Assembly: GCA_016165875.1 (NCBI GenBank)
Contig: JABBOT010000080.1
Location: 12,692,337-12,756,336, forward strand
Origin: Acanthopleura granulata
Taxonomy: Eukaryota > Mollusca > Polyplacophora > Chitonida > Chitonidae
Length of the DNA: 64,000 nucleotides
Direction of reading: 5' to 3'
The notes below the pieces were generated by a model. That model saw only the letters and a list, made by a program, of their open reading frames with translations, was not told where the DNA came from and did not search any database. The position numbers were made by a program, and so were the translations under genes. Positions 47,100 through 60,299 of the stretch are shown here, one piece after another; positions within the stretch are counted from its first letter, which is position 1; each line of letters starts with the position of its first letter.

Positions 47100-49990
47100 G
47101 AAAATGTTTGCTGAATGGTTACCTGCATACAGACAGGGAGGTCTTATCGGAAGTAATCGATGTGGGGAATTCAGTTCCGAGTAATCCAGGTAGGATGTAC
47201 AGTAACAGATCTATCACACTGAATCGAACAGCTCTGTTTTATACATACTACCTTGGGACGAAGCTTATCTACCCGTTGAATCAACCGATTTCCTCTGATC
47301 CGAGACAAATTTGTTTGGATAAACTCATTTAGATTTGATGCGAGCCATCTATTGGCTAAAGCATTCAACATGGATAGAGCGAGCAGTTAAATCAGAGTAT
47401 TTAACATTCCAGGAACGCTCTGCACAGCCAGTCTGCCCTGAGAGAGAGGACATGATTTGGCTGTTTTATGCTGCCGAAGTCTGCAAGTGGCTGCTTAATG
47501 CACCCTGAGGTACGATAACCAACTCGCCCTGAAACGTTTGGTATTCTGTGTGAACGCAGGAGACGAAGTGCAGTAGCCGTTTCCAATTAGACATAAAAAA
47601 GAAATGATTTTATCTGCCTAGAGATTTCCTTCTACCTTGGAGTCACATTGCAATCGCTGCACGGTGCGGCTGCAGCTGGTGTTTTTTTTCTGGTAGAATT
47701 TGCAGACTCTGAACAACGTCATAATGTCTGATGATTTCAACCAGGATTTGAGCTCGGGTATTCTCCACACTGGATTCATAGAGGTCGTCCTCAATAGATT
47801 TAACACAGGTAAAAGCTGCAGCCAGTGCTGTTTTTTTTTTTTATGAAGTCAGCGAGAGGCCAATGGAGATTGATCGGTAATAGCATGTTTCCAGATACAG
47901 TTTTTATTTCCAAACACTTTCATGCTGGACCGTTCATTGGACCTTGTTACATCACATGAGATAATGCCCACACTTAGCGCAATTTCCCCGAGTCTTCGTC
48001 AGTCTGCGATTCAAACTTCAACAGCAGGAACTATTCGGAAAATCACGTCTGCGTGCCCAGAAAACCATCGAAGGAAGTTGAATGTTTACAACTTCTCAAC
48101 GAGGCAAAGCTCTCGAGCTGTTTCCATCCTTTCATAAAACAAACTGGTCATGTTTGATGTCTAATAATTTTTTATTTCAACGGTGATGTATTTGTCCGTG
48201 CTGCAGCACTTTTGAATATATATTGCGTCAGATGCCTTGAAAGTGAAAGTAACATTTTTGCTCTCTTGTTCCATCTGCATGATCTGGGCGTATATATCTT
48301 GCAAATCCCATATTTTACGCCTGCCGACCGAACATCAGAAAACTAAAGTATTAAAACGTCATCCACACGTCTTCATTTTTTTATTCTCCTAAGTCATGGT
48401 TGAATCCTTTTAATTAGAAATGGAATCCAATTGCCCACATCTTCGAAAAGATGACAAGCGCCATTTTTGAAACTCAAGTACCTTGGCTAAAGATGTTGGA
48501 CAATAGTATGTTTAATTCCGTAAAGTAATTTTCTAACAGCTCCTAGGACAGTGGAAATTGACATTTGACCGTGCTCCGTGGGTTAGCATGAAACGCAGCC
48601 ATTGTGTCTGGGCTGTCACGTAATTGTTCCAAGCGCGGAACGCTTTTGTCTCTGAGACTGTAGTAAGCTGCTAGGGTTGTGGTTGCAACTTAAGTATTTA
48701 TGTAAATTAAAAATGATCAAGAAAATTACTTATGTTATTATGTTGTTATGTTACATTGATAGTCAACTCAGAACATTTACGCCACAGCTTATAAACAGCT
48801 GATGTCTCCTAGCTCTCTGATTGTTCAATTTCTCATAAGCTTAAAAGCATTGGCGCCTTCAGATCACCCACCAGTCGGCAGCTAAATACAATAGGTTTTT
48901 GCGTTCAAAAGACTTTTTTTGTAATCTCTTTAATGAACAGTGCCTCAGCCATGAGCTGTCTTTTACTTTAAGATTTGGTGTTAAAAATATGGATTGTTGC
49001 GAGTGCTCAACGTGACATGGTTGTTGGGTAACATCAAAAGCAGGAATCCTTTAGAAATGTGTGGAAGTTTTTAAAACTTTTCTTTCGTCAAAAAGTTTCC
49101 AATTTAATGGGAAAATTGTTCAAATCAAAACTGCAAAGGCACAAACTTTGATTTTTTTTCGACAATCCTGCATGAAACAGAAGTCTTGGTCTTTCACTGG
49201 ATGGAATTAGATTAAGCGTAAAGCGCTTGTCTTTTTGTCCAAAGTGTTGGATAATATCTTCACACATGACACATTAAAAACCAACAATTGCTTACGATTG
49301 CGTGTAATTGTTACACAATAATGTGACAAACACCTTTTACTGGCTTTTCGGGAACATTTTTCATTAAAGACGTGCTTGTTATCCTTTGATGAAGAACAAC
49401 TTTCTTTGCATTGGTAATTTCTCCCAGCTTCTGCTTGAATAAGAGAGGCTCCTGGTTACAACTACTGTCGTTACAGACCAGCACCATGCCATGGCCGGCG
49501 TCGAGAGCAGGAAACATTCACCATGTCTTTCAGTATGCCAGCCTTTCTAATCTTTTAGCAGATAAAACACGACTTAGCCTTTTTATATGATCTTTTTTGA
49601 GCAAATGCATATTCGAATGACGGGATGCCCGAAGCTTTCTTTTTCCTACTTCAAAACTTTAAAGGGAAAGACAGCACAAAATGAAGTTGTAGTGAGAGAA
49701 AAAGAGCATGAAAGACTGTATCTGAAAATATTTTCACTCAGTTTTTATATTTTTTTTCACCATATTATACGCACTCAAATATTTTGATTGTATGGTGGGT
49801 TTTATGGACCACATTGATGGTGTGGTTCCCCAGAATTACTCTTGTAATGTTTGCCTGTGTATGGAAACGCTAATATGACATTACATTTCTGCTTTAGGGC
49901 CATGACGTGTGGGCGTGACCTCACTGGTTAACCACATCATCAATACGGTCCACAAAGCCCACCATACAATCAAAACATTTAATTGCTTTC
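47100..49990. repeat. Decayed repeat domain, unit M2
   Basis: Aligns with 56.37-58.5 kb. Shared words: gttacctgcata, the ggggaattcagt area, ggagattgatcggtaatagc (47864/57034), tttcatgctgg, aactattc(g/a)gaaaatcacg, tgcccaga, gacatggtt, aggaatcct and tttttcattaaaga. It contains no ORF with a recognisable product. A small inverted-repeat element lies near its end. Confidence 0.75.
49777..49980. mobile_element. Short inverted-repeat element (MITE-like)
   Basis: The left arm aaatattttgattgtatggt then gggttttatggaccac and attgatggtgtggtt is matched by the reverse complement of the right arm (gattgtatggtgggctttgt, ggaccgtattgatgatgtg). Arms are about 50 bp and the loop about 100 bp. No coding capacity. 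Target-site duplication not certain. Confidence 0.8.
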
Positions 49991-50099
49991 GATTTGGCGA
50001 AAAATCTAAAAAATTCACTGATGGTATTTTCACACTCTGATTTTAATGGTCTTTTGACTCACCATACCTAAATTCTAGTGTGGTCTTTCCCTTTTACCT

Positions 50100-53000
50100 T
50101 TGGTATTTCAATCAGTTCAAATCTGTTTTAAGGGAGGTCATCAAGTGGTTTTTCAGTACTGTTGAAGTCTGCAATTGTGTACGTTATGTATACGCTGAAA
50201 TGCAATAACCAACACGATATCAAACGTTTGGTACCTGTGTATAAAGCAATGCACAGAGCACGCGATGCGGGGGAGGGGTGGGGGGTCGTGGACAAAGGAT
50301 TAGCGTGTTAGGCCTGTAGTTTACCCCGTGCTCTGCATGGTTTCCTCCCACCGTAACGTTTTTAACATTTGATAGCCTTTTATTATATTGGAAGATCACG
50401 GATATCATTGGGCCATATATATAATCTCGATCAGATCGACAAAGTCCCTCTCACTAATACGGTGGCCAGAACTGATAGCGTAACATTAATTTGGAAAATA
50501 CTGTCATCGCAGACACCACATAGGTCATATATGTAACCACTCCGAGATTGGAAAATTCAAGTTTGTTCACCAGTTTAAATGTCAAGATAAATATATTTAT
50601 TCAGCAAATCATGACATCATATCTATCACTATACATCCACCACAGTGTATAGGTTACACATGCGCAATTCGACCAATTGGTTTCAATGATATGGCTCCGA
50701 ACAGCAGAGTGCTGAAGCACTGATTGGATAATGCTGTCACACAGAGAGTCTAGGTTGTTGAAACACTATAAATTTCTATGCTGTCATTTTGCACCTAGTT
50801 GAAATATATCAGAATTTTGTCTGCTTTGAATACAAATGAAAACTTTTTGCCAGGGTTACTATCCACCACCCCCTGGAGTTGACCAATGTGACAAAATGCA
50901 ATCACCTTACTTTCAGGAGACACAGCTCAAAAAAATGGTTGATTTTTTTATATGATGCACAGAAAAGTCCAAGCTGTATGCGGTGGTATGGGTACCCCCA
51001 TGCGAAAGTTTGGGGATATATATTTTGGGAGTTGAAGTTGACAAATTTTCAACATAAATAAGAAAGCAAATCAATGCGTTCGTGTAACCTATAGCTCCAG
51101 CTATGACATCGACTTGTTCTGTTTTATACATCTTATCACTGGACTACGCTTGTCTCGTGGTCGAATATCTCAGGCGATTTCCTATCCCCAAATTTACGGA
51201 TGGTCATTGGGTTTCTCTCGCGCTCTGCCCGTTTTCTTCCACTATAATGCTGGCCACCGTCCTATAAGTGAAATATTCTTAAGTGCGTTGTAAAATATCA
51301 AATAAATTAATAAATAAATAAGTTCCTCTCTCTTGAGATTTACCCGTTGGGATACATCCACTAAGATTTAATGTCAACCAATGGATGAAGTAAGCAATAG
51401 GTAACAACAGTTTCTAGTAAAACATCCACAGAGATTCTCTCCTGTGTGTGCAGACTATCCTCCTGCTTTGCAGTCAAAACCCACATCACAGTTCCTGGCC
51501 GGGAAAATGCCGGAATCATGTATATACTTCGGCCATCAAAATGTAACCACGGCTACATGCGCAAATTCTAACTTTACGGGCATTTTAACTGCGAAGTAAA
51601 CAGACCTTTTATCTTTTACCGAAAAGTTTGATATTCAGCAGTAATTATACTTTATGGCTTCAGCACGTGGAAGCAATGGGATTGAATTTGGAATCTGAAC
51701 ACCTCTTACGTACATGTGCAATTCTTCTGTTGATAGTACGTTCTGAGCCTTACTAGATAACATGTTGACAGTACTCATTCACACAGCCATTCGTGACAGG
51801 AGAAAATCGTCCATTTCGGTGTTTGATAGCCATGAAATGCAGCAGTCGATCTCTTAGAAGAGTTGACCGCAGTGTATTGGACCATTAGATCATGCGATAG
51901 TGTTGTTTCCCGTGCAAGGTTAACACAGAAACAGGATCACTGGACCACTGGTCACTGATGGTGCACTGACTCTCGTACGCGGATAAAGTGAATAAAGTTA
52001 TTCATTTAGTCTATTCGCCCTTTAGCAGAAGTAATCTTTATGCCGAAGGATTAATAACATCTTGTGAATGATGGAAACTGCCCACATTACTTTATATGAA
52101 GTGGCGAGAGACGAATGGAGATTGATCGGTAATAGCATATTTCCAGATACAATTTTACTTCCAGATATTTTCATGCTGATTCGTTTTTGGCCGCAGTGAC
52201 TTCATGAACGCTTGGAACTTCTTCACGCTCGTTGCAAGCTGCACGAGTTATTTCAACCCCATAAAGAACTGTTTCAAGTTCGGTATTGCTTCAAACCAAT
52301 TTCTAGTCCGAACATTTGTTTTACTTTTCATTTTATTTTTGAGCCATGTTTTATAAAAACTTGCCTGTTCTGCATCAGGTTTAATTATATATTAAACGAA
52401 AACAGTCAAGGCAATCTTGTTGATTGGCCAGATGTTTCATGCAAATCTCAACTGTTTACATCTCAGACCCAAAACACGACAGAGCTAAATCATTAAAATG
52501 TCCTGCACACAATGTCATCAGTTTCCAATTTGCTAAATGATGGCTGAATCCTGACAATTAGAAATTGAAACCACGAACATAAAGGATACTGAAAAAAACC
52601 CTCCAAAAATCAGTCCTCTGTATTGACATTCAAGCATTCTTAATCCAAAAGTTTTTGTATTCTCCTGGAAGATGAATAGCTCCCGATCTATTTGTAACCG
52701 TGGCCTGTTTTCGCCTACATATAAACTAAGATCTGGACTTAAACCAGAGCCCAAGGGCTGTGAAATGGGTCTCTTACTGTTCTGATTTTATTCTTCTTGT
52801 AACGAGTGACCAGTTGTCTTTCTGGACAATTCGTTAGTCTTCTCCACGCACAAAGTCCCTATCCCTTATTGTGCCCGTAATGGGGGACCCAGCAGCAATA
52901 AAAAATCCCATATTTACTCTAACAATCAACATTTAAAATCATATCAGACTAGGCAACACATTTCTATCAGTATAGAATAAAAACTGTCCACAAAGCTGAA

Positions 53001-56000
53001 ACTGTTTCAGGATATTTGTTTAATAATATGCTCATTAAAATTCTATAATAGCAAACAAACTACCTGCAGGCGCTCATATGCACAAAACCATTATTACAGT
53101 TACCCTGAAAGAGAGAGATAAAAAGGCAAGAAACTGAATGTAAGCTTTACTAGGAAACCATGAAAACATAGCCTATGTAATTTTTTGTAATATAAATTTA
53201 TAAAATAGAAGATATGTTTTTATCCTATTATCCCATTAATTCAGCTTATGAAGTTTTTTTTCATGTGATTGCTAAGAAACGAAAGTTTATATATATCAGT
53301 GTGTTCATTAGTAGTCAGCAGGCTGCCACTTTCGGTGGCTGTGGGTGTCTAAACCGCCGCCCACTATAGCTAATAAGAAAATAAAAAGTAATATGGCGTT
53401 GTTGTTGTTTTGCTATTGTGAAAGAGAAGGCTTGTACCTCTGAGTTTGTCACTGTAAAAACTTCATTTTAACACACTTTTGCCTCTGTGTTATATCTTGC
53501 GTTTAGATGACAATACCTTATTTCGTGTGACAAATTTGGTTATTTAATCTTCTTTACTTACAAAACTTGTATGTTTTCCAACCACGAGCGGAACTTCCTG
53601 TGTGACTTATACATTGCTTAGATATTTGCACAGGTTGTAAATGTGACAGGCAAGGTACCTGTCCGTTATATATTCTTGGGCAGTAACCCAAGGGGTCAAG
53701 GTCAAATGCTGACACGAGCACGGACCTCATCGAAAGCAGTTCCATCGACTTCGAGTTCGGACATCTGAGGCGATTTGTTGGAGTACGGGTGATGGACTTA
53801 GGTTGCGATGAATGTTAGAATTTTAAAATAACACCTCCATCTAGACTGACTATCACCCTCGCTTTTCCGTTTTTTTACACTAGGCCAGTACATTTTTCTT
53901 GGGCAGTAACCAAAGGGATCCACCACTTTAATGACTACCCAAGCGCTCGATTGCCTCAACGATATAGGAACTGCTAATCACGTCCATCTAGGCTATCTTA
54001 CACGATGTAAATATTTTCACTATATACAGTACCACATGCAGTCATGGTACCGACCAGTATGTGACATTTACCGTTACCATCCGCTAAATAGCGCAAGCGC
54101 CTTCGATGACCATTCGGGACATAGAACTAAAAGGATAATAAATGAGAGAACCACTCCAGACATAATTAAAACTTTTATTCAATGCATAATCATTATATAT
54201 AAATCCTAACAAAACAATGAAGAAACGTAAAACACCACGAAAGGAAACTAATGTTTGAGCATAACACATGATATATTTCGTTACACGCAATGACACTGAG
54301 TACTTCCGTTGTGCTACTTCTGGAAATTTCTCCACATTTTTTCATGCCTCTATAATGGGTCTCTGGCGATTCTCACCAATAGACCCCAAAAGAGGCCGAT
54401 TGTTACGAAAACTCTACACGTCACTTTGTTATTGGGCAACGTGCGATAAGAAGAAGTCCTTGGGACCACATTTTCATGTTTTTCATTGACTGAAACAGAT
54501 TATGTGCCTGGTCGTTAATTGTTTGGCTGCCAAAAGTGGTAAAGACTCAACATGTAAAACGCAAAACCCACCAATGTCCACGTCAACTCTGAGGAGGTAA
54601 ACAACAACAACAACAACATCACAACCACCATTTACTGAAATTCGAGAACTTTTGCTTTTAAAAGGATTTTCTTGTTTTCCTGGGAGAAGAACAACTTCCG
54701 TTTTATTTGCCATTTCGTCCAAAGTTCGCTTTCGGCCAAATATGCATAACGGCGTAACGATTTGAATGAAACATGCTGTTGGTTACAATTTATGTTGTTA
54801 CAGGGCTTTAGGATAACTAAGAACTCCATTTTGCATTTTTATACCGACCAAATGCATATTTCTATGGAAGGATTTCCGAAGTCTTTCGTATTCCACTTTA
54901 AACTAACCCTTTGATATTTCGTTAGGTCATTAGATCATTTGCAACGTCCGTTTTGACTGTTAAATGGACTGGATGTTAACTCATGTGATCAATAATGGAT
55001 TCCACACGCCTCACATTAAAACGGTCATCACGGTTCTTAGAGAAAAACGGCTGATGAGAAATCCAATTAAACTGAAATTGAGTTTCTTGATAATAAAGAA
55101 GGTTGTGTTTTTTACAGAGGACGTAAACTGATCATGATAACGAGACAGTTGGCAAACACAACAATTGAAACACGTGGTAAGAATGCAGAAGCATTATCAT
55201 TACCTAAGACTTCATGCCTGCGAATTTATGATTGTGTGTAGTACAGCAAATACATAACGATGTTTGATTTATCTTGTAACTCTGTATAATAAACTATCTG
55301 AATGGATTGTAAACTTCAAATTCCAATATCCTTTATTCCAGAGAAATATTCACCAAGCGGTATAAAATGATGTATTTTCTCCTTGTCAATATTTATGTCT
55401 GTTTTTCAGATAAAACAGCAAAGCGGCCACGAAAATCAACCAGGGTCATATACATTCTTTGAATCTCCCTCCTCAATGTTGTGAGAATAAAGAAAAAACC
55501 TCATTGAAATTCCCATGACGAGAACCATGTATGTGTAGTTAGTCACTGTCACAAAATTTTCAGGAAGCAGTTCTTGTGCTCTGTTACTTTGAAACACGAA
55601 ACACTCAGCGTTCCTAACAAATTGTCAACAAATAATGGAATAGGGGTCACGCTAAGGACGAGCTAAATTTTATCACATGCCTGACGGATATTAAGTATTT
55701 TCTGGGCGAGTGGCGCAAATTGATATTATTCAAGTTACTTGACGTCTTACTTAATACACGCAGTGTTTTATCCTTGGACAAGTCAAGGTGCATTTTTGCT
55801 TTGATGGATTGCATCATTAAGACCGGTGTAAAATGGCTAGATGTGGATACTGTTAAGTTTTCCAACGAGGTAAAGCTGCCAAGGCGATGTACTTTCAGCG
55901 CCTCACAATTAAACAATGCTAAGCGAAACCATATATAAAAAAGTATTGTCCACGTTTCCACACTGCGTCAATGGGCTAAGTGAAGAGTGACTTCTGGCAA

Positions 56001-56060
56001 TCAAAGATCTGGACGACGAACCAGAAAGGGGTTATTGAGTTAGTGCAAAACTGACCAAAG
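50100..56060. repeat. Decayed repeat domain, unit M3 with insertion
   Basis: Homologous to M1 but interrupted: similarity runs 50.1 to about 52.75 kb and resumes at about 54.39 kb. The inserted ~1.65 kb includes a stretch at 53710-53776 related to 8978-9034 and a duplicated cttgggcagtaacc word (53677 and 53897). All shared ORFs are broken. Confidence 0.7.
51190..51321 (+). mobile_element. SINE 3' half
   Basis: Reads atttacggatggtcattggg, tcttccactataatgctggc, aagtgaaatattcttaag and an aattaataaataaataag tail. Confidence 0.75.
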
Positions 56061-56369
56061 CCCCTTCACTTTCATCTGGGTATCTTTGTTTCTATTGCTG
56101 TAACATGAATCAGTTCGGGTTCATTGGTGATTGTGTTGTGCATTACAAAAAAGGTTGTTCGATATGACTATTGTGTGTCGTCCCAAATTAGCATCACGCC
56201 ATGATGGTTCCCACAACACATAGCCATCTTGATTAGAATTGTGTCACCATTATTATACCTTTACACTTAAAAACAAAATAAATTTTGCTACTAAAACGCT
56301 CCTAACGTGACACGGGTGGTAAGTATTTAAAGTTTCTTACATAAAAAAATCACCCTAATGATAATGTTT

Positions 56370-58620
56370 GTAGGAGGGTTACCTGCATATAAATAGCAGA
56401 ATCTGTCTAATCGAGGAACTGTTGTGGAGAATTCAGTCCGCTGTGATTTAGGTACGATTTGCAGCAACAGATATATCTATATCTATGGAGAAAGCCTATC
56501 TACGAGCTGAATCTTGTATGGCTACAGTTGCTGTTTTTCCCTTGTAGTTTGTAGCGTAGCAGCGAAACTTGCATATCTGCACCATGTCAAAATGTCATTT
56601 CCGGAGATTTACACCGGAATTTAATTTAAGGTATTCCCCCACATTGCATTCACAGCGGGTCGTCCTCTATAAATTTCACATCGGTAAAAACTACAACGTG
56701 ATATCCGTCGGTGTTCAATAGGTATCAAATACAGAAATCGATGTCATAATCGGGTAGAAAGCAAGTGAATATGCGGAAAATCGAGTATCGTGAACTTTTA
56801 AGAAGCTTTCAATACAAGGCCAATCGATCGACAGGGTCACTCTCTGTGCCTGTATTTTAGCTTGTCTGGTTCTCTAGTGATGGTAATATCAAAACAAAGT
56901 CACAGATTCAGGCCAAGGCGTCCTGTTACGGAAATCACCCTTACACCAGGGTATTTGGAAATAAACAACTGTGTTATGGAGATTGGCGCATTCACAAAGA
57001 CTGGGCCTCATATTGAAGTCAGTGAGATGCGAATGGAGATTGATCGGTAATAGCATATTTCCAGATACAACTTTTTCTTCCGAACATTTTCATGCTGGTT
57101 CATTTATTGACAGGGATCTTGTTGCGTAACAGGCGGTAACAAGAGATAATGGGCCCACTTAGTGCAAGTCCTCTGAGCTTTCGTCCATTACAAAACCGGC
57201 CATTTGCCGTCATACTGCGATTTAAACTTTAACAGCACGAACTATTCAGAAAATCACGCCTGCATGCCCAGAGAACCATTCAAGGGACTTGAATGTTTAT
57301 ATCTTCTCAACCAGCTAAAGCTCTCCAGCTGATTCCATCATTTCTCGAAACGATCTGGCAATATCCAATTTCTAACCATCTTTTATATGGGTGGTGTTCT
57401 ATTTGTCCCTACTGCAGCAGTTTAAAGTATATATTGAGTTAGATGCCCTGAAAATGAAAGTAACATTTTTTGCAGCCTTGTTCAATCTGCATGACTGGGT
57501 GGACATATCACATAAATCCCAATCTTTAGCGCCTTAAAGTTGAAGTATTAAAATGACCTCTACACCACGTCATCAGTTTGTAATTTGCTAAATAAACGTT
57601 AAATCCTCATAATTAGAAATCGAATCCAATAGCCCACTGGATCTCCGCAGAAGATGAGAAACGTCCTTTTTGATTCCCAATTACCTTTGTTCCATATTTT
57701 TTATACTCTCCTACAATGATGAATAACTTCCGTTCTGTTTGCACCGTGTTCTTCTTTCGATTACACCTAGCGTAAGATTTGGATTTTAAAAATTCTTACA
57801 GGTGCTCCATGTGACATGGTTATTGTGTGACATCAAGAACAGGAATCCTTTAAGATATTTGAAACACGTAGAAGTATTTAAACTTTTAATCGTTTAGTAG
57901 AAAGTTTCAGCTTTAAAGGAGAAAGGCTGTTCAAATAAAATTCCAAAGGCAGAAAAGACAAGACTTTTGTCAAAATCCTGTATCCAACAGAAACACTGAT
58001 TTTTCGTTGGATGGAACAGATCATGAGCAAAGCGCTTGTCTGGCTGTTACAAGTGTTGGTTCTCCACACACGACACATTAAAACCCACGAATGCTTATGA
58101 TTGCGGGTAATATTAAACAAAAATGAGACAAACGCCTTTTAATGCGTTTCGGGCAATCTTTTTCATTAAAGATTTAATTGTTTTCCTTTGACGAGGAACA
58201 ACTTCCGTTCTTTTGGTAATTTACCCAGTTTCTGCCTGAGTATGTGAAGCCACTAGGATAAGAGATGCTCTTGGTTAAAATTAATGTTGGTACACAGCAA
58301 CACAACGCCACGGCGGGGTCGACAGCAAGAAACATTCACGATGTGTTGCAATGTATCAGCCTTTCTAAAGTTTTAGACTGATAAAAACACTTTTTATATG
58401 GTCTTTTTGGAACATTCAAATGCTTATTTCAATGGAGGAAGATTTCTTTCTCACTTTAAACTTTAACCTTTGGTATTTCATCAGGTCAATACATCACCTT
58501 TATTTTTTGGTTGCTCAAGTACTGAATGCTGCATGGTGGGATCAATAATAGACTCAACACGGAACGCACAAAAACCCTGCCGTTGTCCTAATAATCTGGG
58601 GAAAGTTAAATTAAGTCTGG
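56370..58620. repeat. Decayed repeat domain, unit M4
   Basis: Homologous to M2 as described there, and to the shared tail words of all units (ggtatttcatcaggtca near 58470 against ggcatttcattgggtca near 45940). It ends just before a reverse SINE at 58693. No gene recognised. Confidence 0.7.
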
Positions 58621-58692
58621 TAAAACAATCCACTGAAATACGTAGCTACTTTACAGAAACATTATGATTATATAATGTTTAATCCGAGCGAA

Positions 58693-58822
58693 TTCATATT
58701 TATTTATTTGTTCTATTGGTGTTGTACGCAGGGCTCAAGAATATCTCATTTATACGACAGAAGCCAGCATTATGGTGGGAGAGAACGGGGCAGGGCCCGG
58801 GGAAACCCACGAATATCCGTGA
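58693..58822 (-). mobile_element. SINE copy, reverse orientation, 3' half
   Basis: On the + strand it reads tatttatttatttgttctat, tggtgttgtacgcagggctc, aagaatatctcatttatac, gacagaagccagcattatgg, tgggag and ggggaaacccacgaatatcc. The 5' half is absent. Confidence 0.75.
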
Positions 58823-59599
58823 GTGAATTTATAGATAAACCAAATAGATTAATGGCACATTGTCATCAAAAATAGCACGAGACAAATGATTACACTCCCG
58901 TATGTAGGAAGGTCGGCCAGCGAATTTATAGATACACCAAATACATCATAGTATCATAGTACTGCGGACATAAAAATATACATAACTGATAATATACGTT
59001 TGCATTGTAAGCTTCAAGTCCGAGTATCCCTTTCTGTCGAATATCATTCACTTTGCAAGTAATACGCCTTCTCTTTGTATATATTATTTGTGCAGTTCAC
59101 AGAAAACAGCCTCCTGATCAGGTTTAGACGCACCTTTTAGTCTTTCCCATCAATCAGCAGAATTAGATGCACACCTGTAGAATGACAACTGATGGTTTTA
59201 TATCTATACGCCCTTTATAATTTGTACTCTCAATCAGCGGAATTCGGTACTCGCCGGAAGGACAAACTGCCACAGGTGGTACACATTACGAGCACAGACT
59301 GAAAATTACCACCTGGCTGCAAATGCTTACAGATATCGATCTCCACGCAAACAGTATGTGGCCTTCAGATAATCTTCCAGGTGTAAAATCTTTACCTCTT
59401 AACTGTTATTGCTAAACCAAACAAGATGACAACAGGAACAGTTCATGCGTGCAACAGACAGTGGTATTTTACAATGCACAAATACTGTGCGAATACGTTA
59501 TCGTGTCCTCTCCAGCTGAAAGATATTTACAGTTTGCTCGTACAAACGGGATTAATTATGAACTGAATTTGCATTAGAAATTTCCTCAATTTGCCTTAG

Positions 59600-60090
59600 A
59601 AATTTGCTCAATTTCCACGTCTGAGACCTGTTCTATGCTCTACTGTGCGGCGATGCGATTTGACTTTTAGACCGGCCTTCTTGGTCCAAGACACCTGTCT
59701 AATATTAGCTTAAAACTGTCAGAAAACTACTCTCCGGAAACCTCAGTGACAACATATCATTTTATGTAGCCCATCAATTTTATTCCGGTGTCCGTTGCCC
59801 ACCTAAAGTAAATTCAAAACAACTCCCTCGCGGTTCGCTTAAAACACACCGACATCTCGAACGCGTAACGACAATGAACTTGGGAATACCGGTCTCATAC
59901 TATAAATTTATCTTAGATGGGCTAAATAACATGTGTAGTCATATATGTTTCCAGGCAGGAGTTTTATGACAATTTAGGCCCAAGTTAAGCTTCGATTCAA
60001 GGGCGTATAGAGCCGGTCCAAAAATCAGGTCGCATCGCCGCATTGTAGAGTATGAGACAAGTCTCAGACGTGGGAATTGAGCCATAGCCT
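59600..60090. repeat. Long foldback (palindromic) sequence
   Basis: The left arm, about 59600-59790, and the right arm, about 59905-60090, are reverse complements. The outer part matches closely: left aatttccacgtctgagacct / gtgcggcgatgcgattt / agaccggc against right gccggtcc / tcgcatcgccgca / gtctcagacgtgggaatt. The inner part matches more loosely (ccggaaacc...tgtagcccatc against gatgggct...gtttccagg). The central loop is about 115 bp. No ORF. Confidence 0.85.
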
Positions 60091-60299
60091 CATTTCTGTG
60101 ATCTTTAATGTAAGATCAGACGTAGATCACAGCCGAGGAGCTATGCAGGTTAAAATAGTGGTATTTCAAAATAACTTAGCGTTATACATGCACCAAAACA
60201 TGTACGAACGAAATAAAACTGAGATAAACTATGTTGAAAAAGACATTCCCTATTCTTCTGCCAATTTTTTCACATTCTGTACCCTTTACGACCAGTAAA

